Origin: Streptomyces laurentii
Lineage (GTDB): Bacteria; Actinomycetota; Actinomycetes; Streptomycetales; Streptomycetaceae
Length of the DNA: 64,000 nucleotides
Direction of reading: 5' to 3'
Assembly (NCBI GenBank): GCA_002355495.1
Contig: AP017424.1
Location: 6,575,501-6,639,500 of the forward strand
Position 1 is the stretch's first letter. Each line of letters starts with the position of its first letter. The translations under genes were made by a program, and so were the position numbers. The notes under the pieces are model-generated. The model searched no databases. It worked only from the letters and a program-made list of their open reading frames with translations, and was not told where the DNA came from. Positions 51,822 to 60,091 of this stretch are shown here, piece after piece.

Positions 51822-53072
51822 ATGCGGCTGACCCTCCCCGAGGGGCGCGGGCCGGTGCGGTACGCGCCCCTCGCGCCGAGCCCTGGGCTGCCCGTGCTGC
51901 CCCGCCTCGCCGCCCTGCTCGCCGGTGCCGCGGACCACACCGCGCCCGAGCCGCCCGGCGGCGGGCCCGTCCTGCGTGAGGCGGCGGCCGGGTACTGGTG
52001 GCGACGCGGACTGCGGACCCACCCCGAGGACACCGTCGCCGCCTCCGGCGCCCCGCCGCTCCTGCTCGCCCTGCTCACCGCCCACGGCGGCGACGTGCTG
52101 CTGCCCCGGCCCTGCCCCGCCTGGTGGACCCCGCAGATCCGGCTCCTCGGCCGGCCCGCGTACGCCGTGCCCACCCCGGCCGAGTGTGGCGGCGTGCCCG
52201 ACCCGTACGCCCTGCTGGAGACCGTGCGCCGGATCCGAGCCGAGGGCGGCAGCCCGCGGCTGCTGCTGCTTTCCGTCGCCGACGACCCCACCGCCACCGT
52301 CGCCCCGCCCGAACTCCTGCGCGAGGCATGCGAGGCGACGGTCGCCGAAGGGCTGCACATCGTCAGCGACGAGACCTGGCGCGACACCCTGCACCGCCCG
52401 CGCGAGACCGTGCTGCTGAGCCCCGCCGACATGTGCCCCGAGGACGTCACCGTCCTCACCGATCTGGCCGGCGCGTTCACCCCGGCCGGCTGGCCCTGCG
52501 CCGTCGCCCGCTTCCCACCGGGGGCGGCCGGTGCCCACCGGGCCCGTACGCTCGACATCCTCACCGCGCTCGGCGCCCTCGTCGCCGCCCCGGTCGCCCC
52601 CGCCGCCGCGTACGCGCTCGGCGAACCCCCGGACGTCGCCGAACGGACCCGGCTCGCCGCCGCCCTGCACGCCAGGATCGCCACCGCCGCGCACCGGGCC
52701 GTGCTGGCCGCCGGAGCGCTCGCCCTGCCGCCGCGGGCCGGACGTCATCTCTACGCCGATCTGGGCCCGTTGCGCGCGGGGCTGACCGCCCGTGGCGTGC
52801 AGGACTCCCTCGATCTGGAGAACCATCTGACCGAGGTGCTCCGCACCCCGGTCCCCGGCGGCCATCGCTTCGGCGACGAACTCGGCGCTCTGCGCGCCCG
52901 GTTCGACACCGCGCCCTTCCTGGGGGAGACCGAGCCGGAACGGGCGGAAGCCCTCGCCGACCCCCGGCCCGAGGAACTCCCGCACGTGGCGGCGGCGTTG
53001 AGCCGATTCGCGGCCGTCCTCGCGGAACTCGCCGAGGCAGGCGACCCGCGCGCGGGGAGGGACGGGAGCTGA
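51822..53072 (+). CDS. Aminotransferase class I/II-fold protein without the catalytic lysine
   Basis: 416 aa; GAGAGG before the ATG. The order of segments follows fold-type I PLP enzymes: substrate-binding start, GAPPLLLALLTAHGG, SVADDPTATV in place of NPTG, the PLP-nitrogen Asp in IVSDETWRDTL (Asp183) and VLTDLAGAFTPAGW in the position of the SxSKxxGxxGxR motif. There the PLP Lys is replaced (Gly217 by alignment). It probably cannot make the internal aldimine, so it may be a non-enzymatic or regulatory relative. The gene has normal composition and looks intact. Confidence 0.8.
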   Translation: MRLTLPEGRGPVRYAPLAPSPGLPVLPRLAALLAGAADHTAPEPPGGGPVLREAAAGYWWRRGLRTHPEDTVAASGAPPLLLALLTAHGGDVLLPRPCPAWWTPQIRLLGRPAYAVPTPAECGGVPDPYALLETVRRIRAEGGSPRLLLLSVADDPTATVAPPELLREACEATVAEGLHIVSDETWRDTLHRPRETVLLSPADMCPEDVTVLTDLAGAFTPAGWPCAVARFPPGAAGAHRARTLDILTALGALVAAPVAPAAAYALGEPPDVAERTRLAAALHARIATAAHRAVLAAGALALPPRAGRHLYADLGPLRAGLTARGVQDSLDLENHLTEVLRTPVPGGHRFGDELGALRARFDTAPFLGETEPERAEALADPRPEELPHVAAALSRFAAVLAELAEAGDPRAGRDGS

Positions 53073-53092
53073 CGAGTACTCATCCCTCAGGG

Positions 53093-53767
53093 CTACGCGT
53101 GCTCGCCGCCCCGGCCCGCCGGCGGCACCTCGTGGTGGTGCCGTCCGCGCAGCCGCCGCCACAGCGCCGGGAGCGCGCTGACCAGCACCGTGAGCCCCAC
53201 CGCGGCCACCACACCCTGCCACGGTTCCGGGAAGAGCGAACCGCCCAGGATGCCGATGAGCTGGTACGTCGCCGCCCAGGCCAGGCAAGCCGGCAGATCG
53301 CCCCGGGCGAACCGGCGCAGCGGCATCCCGGCGAGCAGACAGGCCAGCATCACCGGGATCCGCCCGGCCGGTACGAGCCGCGACAGGACGAGCACCGGCA
53401 CCTGGTGGGTCTCCAGCCGTTCCTGCGCGTGGACGAGTCGCTCCGGGGTGACCCGGCCGCGCAGCGACGCCAGCCAGCGCGACCCGCCGCGCGAGCGCAC
53501 CCCGCGCTGCCCGAGCCAGTACAGCGCGAGATCGCCGAGGAACGCCGCGAACGACGACACCAGGAACACGAACAGCAGCGCCAGCGGCGACGTCTGGTGG
53601 AAGGCCACCACCGCAGCCGAGCTCACGACCGCGCCGGTCGGCACCACCGGCACCAGCGCGCCCAGCGCCACCAGCAGGAACAGCGAGGGATAGCCGACGG
53701 CCTGCTGCGTCGACTCCGGCGGCAGCACCGGAGCCACGGGCACCACCGTCACGAGACGCTCGATCAC
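53093..53767 (-). CDS. DedA-family (VTT-domain) membrane protein
   Basis: 224 aa from GTG 53767, GAGGGG 6 nt upstream. The core reads GALVPVVPTGAVVSSAAVVA, FLVSSFAAFLGDLALYWLGQ, VLVLSRLVPAGRIPVMLACL, then AAVGLTVLVSALPALWRRLR, with the family-typical Arg-Pro-G segment. DedA proteins flip or move phospholipids and support membrane potential. It ends 20 bp past the convergent aminotransferase-like gene. Confidence 0.92.
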   Translation of the reverse strand: MIERLVTVVPVAPVLPPESTQQAVGYPSLFLLVALGALVPVVPTGAVVSSAAVVAFHQTSPLALLFVFLVSSFAAFLGDLALYWLGQRGVRSRGGSRWLASLRGRVTPERLVHAQERLETHQVPVLVLSRLVPAGRIPVMLACLLAGMPLRRFARGDLPACLAWAATYQLIGILGGSLFPEPWQGVVAAVGLTVLVSALPALWRRLRGRHHHEVPPAGRGGEHA

Positions 53768-53837
53768 CGGCCGCCCCTCGCGTCGGCCGTCTGGTCCGTC
53801 CCCGCGTCGCCCGGCCCCGTCCGTCTGCCGCCCCCGC

Positions 53838-54611
53838 TCACCGCGCCACCTCCGGCCGGACCCGTTCGCCGTGACCGAGCCGGTGCACCGCGACCTTCGG
53901 GGCGATCAGGGTGGCGTGCCGGACGAACTCGTCGCCGGGGGAGTGGAATTCGTGCGGCCGCACCGCGTCCATGCCGATGGGCCAGTACGTGCCGTAGTGC
54001 ACCGGCACCGCGGCGGCCGGCGACAGCGCGGCGAGGGCCTCCGCGGCGCGCCCGGCGTTCAGATGACCGTGCCCGAGGAACGGACCCCAGCCGCCGACCG
54101 GCAGCAGCGCCACGTCCACCGGGCCGACCGCGTCGGCCATGCCGTCGAACAGTCCGGTGTCCCCGGCGAAGTAGGTACGGGCCTCGCCCTCGACCACGTA
54201 GCCGAGCGCGGGGGAGCGCTGCGGGCCGACCGGGATCCGGCGCCCGTCGTGCGACGCGGGCACGGCCCGTACCCGTACGCCGTCGACCGCCGCCGACTCG
54301 CCCGGCGCGAGCTCGGTGAGCCGGAGCCCCCGCCCGCCGAGCCGGCGCAGCGCCGGTACGGCCGCGAGCGCGCCGCGCGGCACGAAGACCCGGGTGCCCG
54401 GGGCGAGCCGGGCGAGGGAGGGCAGATGCAGATGGTCGGCGTGCAGATGGGAGACGAGTACCGCCTCGGCGTGGGCGGCCTGCGGCGGCGGCACGGCGCC
54501 GCGCCGGCGCCGCAGGTGCGCGAACCGGCGCGCGAAGAGCGGATCGGTGAGGAAACGGACCCCGGAGTCCTCGACCGTGCAGGTGGCATGACCCCACCAG
54601 GTGATCTCCAC
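53838..54611 (-). CDS. Metallo-beta-lactamase-fold hydrolase (UlaG-like)
   Basis: 257 aa from GTG 54611. The HxHxDH motif is VLVSHLHADHLHLPSL; further ligands are in VRAVPASHDGRRIP, TYFAGDTGLFDGM and VPVHYGTYWP. The opening ITWWGHATCTVEDSGVRFLT is typical of UlaG/YycJ-like enzymes. Substrate unknown. It lies upstream of, and on the same strand as, the DedA gene, 70 bp away. Confidence 0.93.
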   Translation of the reverse strand: MEITWWGHATCTVEDSGVRFLTDPLFARRFAHLRRRRGAVPPPQAAHAEAVLVSHLHADHLHLPSLARLAPGTRVFVPRGALAAVPALRRLGGRGLRLTELAPGESAAVDGVRVRAVPASHDGRRIPVGPQRSPALGYVVEGEARTYFAGDTGLFDGMADAVGPVDVALLPVGGWGPFLGHGHLNAGRAAEALAALSPAAAVPVHYGTYWPIGMDAVRPHEFHSPGDEFVRHATLIAPKVAVHRLGHGERVRPEVAR

Positions 54612-54834
54612 CGCCGCCGCCCTCTCCGTCCCGTTCCCGTGTTCTCGCGTGGACGGGAACGCCCTCGCGTCCCGCGTTCCGCGCCCGGTGGCCGCCCCGA
54701 CGCGACCGCCTTCCGTATCGAGGGTAGAGGCCCGGCGGCGTCACCGTGCCCCGTCGGCCGGTCCGCGCCGTATCCGGCCCCGGGCGGTGCCCCGGCGGGA
54801 CGCCGAACCTCTCCTCGGGGACCCGCCGACGCAG

Positions 54835-54840
54835 TAGGGT
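54835..54840 (+). promoter_or_regulatory. -10 box (TAGGGT) of the resolvase-like gene, leaderless type
   Basis: TAGGGT ends 6 nt before ATG 54847; no Shine-Dalgarno sequence is seen. Confidence 0.5.
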
Positions 54841-54846
54841 CGCCCC

Positions 54847-55251
54847 ATGGACGACGTTCGGGTGGCGGCGATCGCCAGCCTCACCCCGCTCGAAGAGCTC
54901 GACGACGACCCCTTCCTGGTCGACACCCGCAGCCAGCACGCCATGTGCGCCCGCTGGGCCGACGACAACGGCTACGTGGTGACCCGGAGACTCCTCTGCT
55001 ACGGCCTCAGACCCGACCACGACGCGCTGTGGGCGGACGTCGACGAGGGGGCCGTGGACGTCTTCGTCGCGCCGAACGAACGCGTGCTGGCCCGCGCGCT
55101 GACGGACGTCTCCGGCTTCCTCGCGGAGTGCGTCCGGCGCGGGGTGCGCCTGGAGACCGCGGGGTTCGACGAACCGGCGTACGACGGGCCCATGAAGGCG
55201 GGTGTGCACCGCCGGCTCTCGATGCCCACGGCCGGATACGACGGCTCCTGA
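54847..55251 (+). CDS. Degenerate serine-recombinase (resolvase N-terminal) domain protein
   Basis: 134 aa. The block SQHAMCARWADDNGYVV, then ALWADVDEGAVDVFVAPNER and CVRRGVRLETA follow the order of a serine recombinase catalytic domain (Q..A..YA...GY.V, later a D.V.V..L.R strand and a V.L segment). The catalytic Ser and Arg of the N-terminal YxRvS motif are absent, so it should not recombine DNA. The assignment rests on pattern, not search. Alone on the plus strand. Confidence 0.55.
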   Translation: MDDVRVAAIASLTPLEELDDDPFLVDTRSQHAMCARWADDNGYVVTRRLLCYGLRPDHDALWADVDEGAVDVFVAPNERVLARALTDVSGFLAECVRRGVRLETAGFDEPAYDGPMKAGVHRRLSMPTAGYDGS

Positions 55252-55387
55252 GCCTCACGCCTCCTCGGCCCCCGGTTCCTCGGCCCCAGCCCCTCGCCTC
55301 ACCCCCTTCCGGCCTCTCGCCCCGCCCCGGCACCGCACGACCGGCACTGTCCCGGACCCGCTGTGCCAGTCTTGAGGCAGGAAACAG

Positions 55388-57565
55388 GTGAAAGGCGAAC
55401 AAGGCGTGGGCGAACGGCGAGGGCGGTCAGGCCACTGGCGCAGCGCGGGCAGCGCGCTGCTGCGCGTGATCACGGTGTGGGCCGTCTCCACCCTGACCCT
55501 GCTGGTCCTCGCCGCCGTGCTGCCCGACTTCCGGCTCCAGTCCCACGACGGCGACAGCGTCACCCGTATCGCGCTCACCGCCGCCTGGGGTGCGGGGGCC
55601 TTCGGCCTGCTCGGCGCGCTCGTGTGGCGGCTGATCGTCCGGGCCCTGCTGCTCGTGCCCGCGCTGGTCCTCGGCCTGCTGGTGTTCTTCCTCAACGGCT
55701 CGCTGCTGCTCCTCGCGCTCCGGCTCATCCCCGACGGGCGCGGCGCCGTCGCCCCGGAGACGGCCGTCGTGGTCGCCGCCGTGATGTCCGCCGTCGCCTC
55801 GGCCACCTCCACCGCCCTCGCGGTCCGGGACGACGAGGCGTACCGGCGCCGGCTGTACCGGCTCACCGACCGCACCCGCCCGCGGATCGCCCGCGGCGGC
55901 CCCGAGGCCGCCCCCGGCACCGTCTTCCTCCAGCTCGACGGCGTCGGCCACCGGGTGCTGCGCGACGCCGTCGCCGACGGCCGGATGCCCACCGTCGCCG
56001 AGTGGCTGGACCGGACCCACACCCTCACCCCGTGGCGTACGGACTGGTCGAGCCAGACCGGCGCCAGCCAACTCGGCATCCTGCACGGCTCCAACGAGGA
56101 CGTGCCCGCCTTCCGCTGGTACGAGAAGGACACCGGCCGTCTCATGGTGTCCAACCGGCCGGCGAGCGCCGTCGAACTCCAGCGCCGCGCCGTCGAGCGC
56201 ACCGGCCACGGCGGACTGCTCGCCCACGACGGCGCCTCGCGCGGCAACCTGTTCGGCGGCGGCGCCGAGCAGCTCGCGCTCGTCCTGTCGATGGCGGCCC
56301 GCCGGGGCCCGCTCAATCGCTCGCGCGCCGGCTACTTCGCGTACTTCTCCGACCCCGCCAACGCCGTCCGCACCGCCGGCTCGCTCCTCGCCGAGGTGCT
56401 GCGCGAGATGGTCCAGTCGACCCGCGCCCTGCTGCGCCGCGACACTCCGCGCGTCTCGCGCGGCGGGCTCTATCCCTTCGTCCGGGCCTTCGCCACGGTA
56501 GTGGAGCGCGACGTGGTGGTCTCGGCCGTGATGGGCGACATGCTCGCCGGGCGGAGCGCCGTCTACGCGGACCTGGTGGCGTACGACGAGGTCGCCCACC
56601 ACTCCGGCCCCCGCGGCCGCGACACCGACCAGGTGCTCGCCCGGCTCGACCGGTCGATCGCCCTGATCGCGAAGGTCGCCGAGCACGCGCCCCGCCCGTA
56701 CCGGATCGTGCTCCTGTCCGACCACGGGCAGAGCCCGGGGGAGACCTTCGCCTCCGCGTACGGGCTGACGCTGCGCGATCTCGTACGGGCCGGGTGCGGG
56801 CTGGCCGTGCCGCGCCGGGTCCGCCGGACCCACAGCGGATCGGAGGCCCGGGACGCGGCCCGCGAGGCGCTGCGCGGCGCGCTGCACCGGCCGGTGGACC
56901 AGGAGGGCGAGGCCGGTCCGGAGGGGCAGGAGGCGGCGGCGGTGGCCGCGGCCCGGGCGCCCGAGCCGGTGGTGCTGGCCTCCGGGAACCTGGGCCTGGT
57001 GTCGTTCCCGGGCGTGCCGCACCGGATGACCCGGGAGGAGATGGACCGGCTGCACCCGGCGCTGCTGCGTACCCTCGCCGAGCACCCGGGGATCGGGTTC
57101 CTGCTGGTCGCGAGCGAGGAGCACGGCTCGGTGGTGCTGGCCCGCGGCGGGGTCGAGGCGCCGCTCGCGGAGCTGACCGACGAGGCGCCGGGGCCGCTCG
57201 CCGGGTTCGGGCCGGGCGCGGCGGACGCGGTGCGGCGCACCGACGGCTTCCCGCATGTCGCCGACATCATGGTCAACTCGATGCACGACCCGGCGACGGG
57301 CGGCGTGCACGCCTTCGAGGAGCAGATCGGGTCGCACGGCGGCCTGGGCGGTGAGCAGGGCGAACCGTTCCTGCTCTGGCCGCGCGAGCTGACGCCGCAG
57401 CCCCCGGAGGGGCTGGTGGGGGCCGAGCGGGTGCACCGGGTGCTGGCGGGCTGGTTGAGGGAGAGCGGCGGCCCGCAGGTACCGCTGGAGATTTCCCTGC
57501 CGAGCGACCAAACGGAAGCAGTTCTTCCGGTTGATGGACCGCCGCGGCGGGACAAACACGGGTGA
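55388..57565 (+). CDS. Holin-like membrane domain fused to an alkaline-phosphatase-superfamily phosphodiesterase
   Basis: 725 aa from GTG 55388, AGGAAA upstream. Residues about 25-145 have four hydrophobic helices (VITVWAVSTLTLLVLAAVLP, LVWRLIVRALLLVPALVLGL then LVFFLNGSLLLLALRLIP, VVVAAVMSAVASATSTALAV) like the phage-holin-4 family. The rest is a type I phosphodiesterase/sulfatase fold: VFLQLDGVGHRVLRDAV with the metal-binding Asp, DLVAYDEVAHHSGPRGRDTD and IVLLSDHGQSPGETF, plus HGGLGGEQGEPFLLWP near the end. Cytosolic or outer orientation is not decided by sequence. Likely a membrane phosphodiesterase; substrate unknown. Confidence 0.88.
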   Translation: MKGEQGVGERRGRSGHWRSAGSALLRVITVWAVSTLTLLVLAAVLPDFRLQSHDGDSVTRIALTAAWGAGAFGLLGALVWRLIVRALLLVPALVLGLLVFFLNGSLLLLALRLIPDGRGAVAPETAVVVAAVMSAVASATSTALAVRDDEAYRRRLYRLTDRTRPRIARGGPEAAPGTVFLQLDGVGHRVLRDAVADGRMPTVAEWLDRTHTLTPWRTDWSSQTGASQLGILHGSNEDVPAFRWYEKDTGRLMVSNRPASAVELQRRAVERTGHGGLLAHDGASRGNLFGGGAEQLALVLSMAARRGPLNRSRAGYFAYFSDPANAVRTAGSLLAEVLREMVQSTRALLRRDTPRVSRGGLYPFVRAFATVVERDVVVSAVMGDMLAGRSAVYADLVAYDEVAHHSGPRGRDTDQVLARLDRSIALIAKVAEHAPRPYRIVLLSDHGQSPGETFASAYGLTLRDLVRAGCGLAVPRRVRRTHSGSEARDAAREALRGALHRPVDQEGEAGPEGQEAAAVAAARAPEPVVLASGNLGLVSFPGVPHRMTREEMDRLHPALLRTLAEHPGIGFLLVASEEHGSVVLARGGVEAPLAELTDEAPGPLAGFGPGAADAVRRTDGFPHVADIMVNSMHDPATGGVHAFEEQIGSHGGLGGEQGEPFLLWPRELTPQPPEGLVGAERVHRVLAGWLRESGGPQVPLEISLPSDQTEAVLPVDGPPRRDKHG

Positions 57566-57648
57566 TTTTGCGGGCACGTCGAGCCGGACGGACCATGGGT
57601 GACGTTTACGTGACGAGAGGTTTGTCCGACGAGAGGCGCACCACCCGC

Positions 57649-59226
57649 ATGAGCACGGCCCCCACCGCCGCAGGCCAGGACCCCACCCCGGTCCCGGCCT
57701 GCGACCCGGTCACGGCCCCGGTCCTCGACCAGGACCCGGCCCTCGACCGCGACCCCGTCACCGGTACCGCACCGGTCGCCGGCACCACCCCGGACGGCAC
57801 CACTCCGGAGGGCGGGAGCCCGGACGGACACCCGGCCGGCAAGCACGCCCGCCGCTTCGGCCTTCCCGTCGCCACCGCCCTGGTCATGGGCAACATCATC
57901 GGCGGCGGCATCTTCCTCCTTCCGGCGTCCGTCGCCCCGTTCGGCACCATCAGCCTGCTGGCCTTCGGCGTGCTGACCCTCGGCGCGATCGCCCTGGCCC
58001 TGGTCTTCGGCCGGCTCGCCCGCCGCCTCCCGAAGACCGGCGGCCCCTACGTCTACGCCCGCGCCGCCTTCGGCGACTTCGCCGGCTTCCTCGCCGCCTG
58101 GTCGTACTGGATCACCGCCTGGGTCTCCAACGCGGCGCTCGCCGTGGCCGCCGTCGGCTACCTCGACGTCCTCGTCCCCGTACACGAGTCGAAGCTCCTG
58201 ACCATCGTCGCCGCGCTGTCCTTCCAGTGGCTGCCCGGCCTCGCCAACCTGGCCGGCACCCGGTACGTCGGCGCCGTGCAGGTCGTCGCGACCGTGCTCA
58301 AGTTCGTCCCGCTGCTCCTGGTCGCCGTCGGCGGGTTCTTCTTCTTCGACCCCGCCAACCTCGGGCCCTTCCAGGCGAGCGAGGGCAGCCCGATCGGCGC
58401 GATCTCGGCGTCCGCCGCGATCCTGCTGTTCAGCTACCTCGGCGTCGAGTCCGCCGCCGTCAGCGCCGGCGAGGTCCGCGACCCGCGCCGCAACGTCGGC
58501 CGTGCCACCGTCCTCGGCACCCTCGGCGCCGCCGTGCTCTACCTGGTCGGCACTCTCTCGGTCTTCGGCACCGTCGCCCACGACAAGCTGGTCCACTCCA
58601 CCGCGCCCTTCTCCGACGCCACGAACATCATGTTCGGCGGGTCCTGGGGCGGTGTGGCCGTCGCCTGCATGGCGATGGTCTCGATCCTCGGCGCGCTCAA
58701 CGGCTGGACCCTGCTCAGCGCCCAGGCGCCGTACGCCGCCGCCCGCGACGGGCTGTTCCCGAAGGCCTTCACCATCAAGCGGCGCGGCGTCCCCACGTTC
58801 GGCGTCGTCGTCACCGTGGCCCTCGCCTCGATGCTGACGATCTACAACTACACGGCCGGCACCAAGGGCGTCTTCGAGATGCTGGTCCTGGTCACCACCT
58901 TCACGGCCACCGTGCCGTATCTGCTCTCCACGGCCGCCCAGATCTATTTCCTGCTCTCCGGGCAGGGCGAGAAGGTCTCCCGGGCGCACCTCGTCCGCGA
59001 CGGCGTGCTGGCCCTCGCCGCCTTCGGTTTCTCGATCTGGCTGGTCGCGGGCGCCGGATACGAGGCCGTCTACCAGGGCGTCCTCTTCCTCTTCGTGGGC
59101 GTTCTCGTGTACGCGGTGATGGCGGCCCGCAAGGGCCGCGCCGCCCGGACCGCGAACGGCGAGAACGGCGAGAACGGCGAGGGTGCCGAGGTGGGCGCGC
59201 CGCTGGTCAACACTGCCGCGGAGTGA
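57649..59226 (+). CDS. APC-superfamily amino acid permease
   Basis: 525 aa from ATG 57649; an upstream ATG at 57595 is in frame but less well supported. After a Pro/Thr/Asp-rich N-terminal region of about 65 residues come 12 helices, with TALVMGNIIGGGIFLLPASV (TM1, the unwound GxG substrate segment), FAGFLAAWSYWITAWVSNAA and SAAILLFSYLGVESAAVSAG (TM6). This matches arginine/agmatine-type antiporters and cationic amino acid permeases. The tail holds NGENGENGEG. A stem-loop follows. Confidence 0.92.
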   Translation: MSTAPTAAGQDPTPVPACDPVTAPVLDQDPALDRDPVTGTAPVAGTTPDGTTPEGGSPDGHPAGKHARRFGLPVATALVMGNIIGGGIFLLPASVAPFGTISLLAFGVLTLGAIALALVFGRLARRLPKTGGPYVYARAAFGDFAGFLAAWSYWITAWVSNAALAVAAVGYLDVLVPVHESKLLTIVAALSFQWLPGLANLAGTRYVGAVQVVATVLKFVPLLLVAVGGFFFFDPANLGPFQASEGSPIGAISASAAILLFSYLGVESAAVSAGEVRDPRRNVGRATVLGTLGAAVLYLVGTLSVFGTVAHDKLVHSTAPFSDATNIMFGGSWGGVAVACMAMVSILGALNGWTLLSAQAPYAAARDGLFPKAFTIKRRGVPTFGVVVTVALASMLTIYNYTAGTKGVFEMLVLVTTFTATVPYLLSTAAQIYFLLSGQGEKVSRAHLVRDGVLALAAFGFSIWLVAGAGYEAVYQGVLFLFVGVLVYAVMAARKGRAARTANGENGENGEGAEVGAPLVNTAAE

Positions 59227-59244
59227 CCTCCTGGGGGTGAAAAG

Positions 59245-59305
59245 CGAGGCCCTGGTGTAGGCCGTTCGGGGGGATCCCCGGGCGGGTCGGCGCACCAGGG
59301 CCTCG
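59245..59305 (+). terminator. Stem-loop after the amino acid permease gene
   Basis: Perfect 13-bp arms CGAGGCCCTGGTG (59245-59257) and CACCAGGGCCTCG (59293-59305) around a 35-nt loop that itself contains GGGGATCCCC. It lies 19 bp after the permease stop and 22 bp before the next start, so it could act as terminator or as an attenuator of the small gene downstream. Confidence 0.65.
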
Positions 59306-59326
59306 TGCTGGGCAGGACGGACCACC

Positions 59327-59638
59327 GTGAGGTCCCTCGTCCGGTACGCGCTCGCGGTGCTGCTCGTGTTCGCCGCGCTGCTCGGCGCGGGCGCCGGAGC
59401 GGGGGCCGCGGCCGCCGAGACCGAGACGCGGAGCGCGGCCGCGCCGGCCGATCCCGGGCCGGAGACCCACGACGAGGCCGAGGACGAGGACGCGGTGCCC
59501 GTAGGAGGGGTACGGCGTCCCGCGCCGCCCCGGCGGGCCCGGCGCGTACCGGCCGCCGCGGCCCCCGCCCCCGTTCCCGTACCGCCCCCGCCCGCCCTGG
59601 GTGACGGTGTCTCCCGTTCGACGGTGATGCGGTGCTGA
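59327..59638 (+). CDS. Small secreted Pro/Ala-rich protein, hypothetical
   Basis: 103 aa from GTG 59327. A signal peptide (YALAVLLVFAALLGAGAGAG, cleavage near AAA) is followed by an acidic Glu/Asp stretch, a basic Arg-rich segment and a Pro-rich region (APAPVPVPPPPALGDG). The last residue is Cys. No known family. Low complexity makes the gene call less certain, but the signal peptide is convincing. Confidence 0.6.
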   Translation: MRSLVRYALAVLLVFAALLGAGAGAGAAAAETETRSAAAPADPGPETHDEAEDEDAVPVGGVRRPAPPRRARRVPAAAAPAPVPVPPPPALGDGVSRSTVMRC

Positions 59639-59691
59639 GAGGCCCGGCCTCTCGCGCACCCCCCTCACCTCCGAACCTCAGGAGTCCCGTC

Positions 59692-60006
59692 ATGCCCGTC
59701 GACCTCTTCGCCGTGCTCAACGCGCTGCTGCGCGCGGAAGCCTCCCGCAAGGACCGCCGCACCCGCGAGGACCGCCCCGCCGGCCCGACCGGTTCATCGG
59801 GTCCATCCGGCTCGTCCGGCTCGTCCGGCTCGTCCGGCCCGGTCCTCGTGCCCCGCGCCGCCGAACCCGAGGCCGGCTCCCGCCCCGAAGCCCGTACCGA
59901 GCCACGCACGGAACCACGTGCCGAACTCCGTAGCGAACCCCGCGTCGAACCCCGTACCGCGCCGCGCGCCGAACCGGAGCCGGACGTGGACAGCCGCGTG
60001 GGCTGA
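59692..60006 (+). CDS. Small low-complexity protein, hypothetical
   Basis: 104 aa from ATG 59692, AGGAG 6 nt upstream. Residues 1-25 (VDLFAVLNALLRAEASRKDR) look helical and conserved; then a Gly/Ser repeat (SGSSGSSGSSGP, from three copies of a 9-bp unit at 59806-59832) and an Arg/Glu/Pro repeat (EARTEPRTEPRAELRSEPR) follow. No family recognised. It follows the small secreted-protein gene by 53 bp. Confidence 0.55.
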   Translation: MPVDLFAVLNALLRAEASRKDRRTREDRPAGPTGSSGPSGSSGSSGSSGPVLVPRAAEPEAGSRPEARTEPRTEPRAELRSEPRVEPRTAPRAEPEPDVDSRVG

Positions 60007-60010
60007 TTCG

Positions 60011-60056
60011 ATCATTTCGCCCTGATCGGGTCGGTATTCGCCCCGGGCGAAATGAT
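60011..60056. promoter_or_regulatory. Inverted repeat ATCATTTCGCCC / GGGCGAAATGAT
   Basis: Perfect 12-bp arms (60011-60022 and 60045-60056) lie between the low-complexity gene and the alpha/beta hydrolase gene. The spacing of 22 bp suits either a terminator or a regulator site. It is AT-richer than its surroundings. Confidence 0.45.
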
Positions 60057-60091
60057 TTGCGAACGTCTGTGCGGTGTACGAGGCTGTGCGG

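Noticed and set aside
59692..60006. Arg/Glu/Pro repeat as a mobile element or repeat array
   Set aside because: It is in frame, starts with a good ribosome-binding site and has a non-repetitive N-terminus, so it is kept as a low-complexity protein gene.
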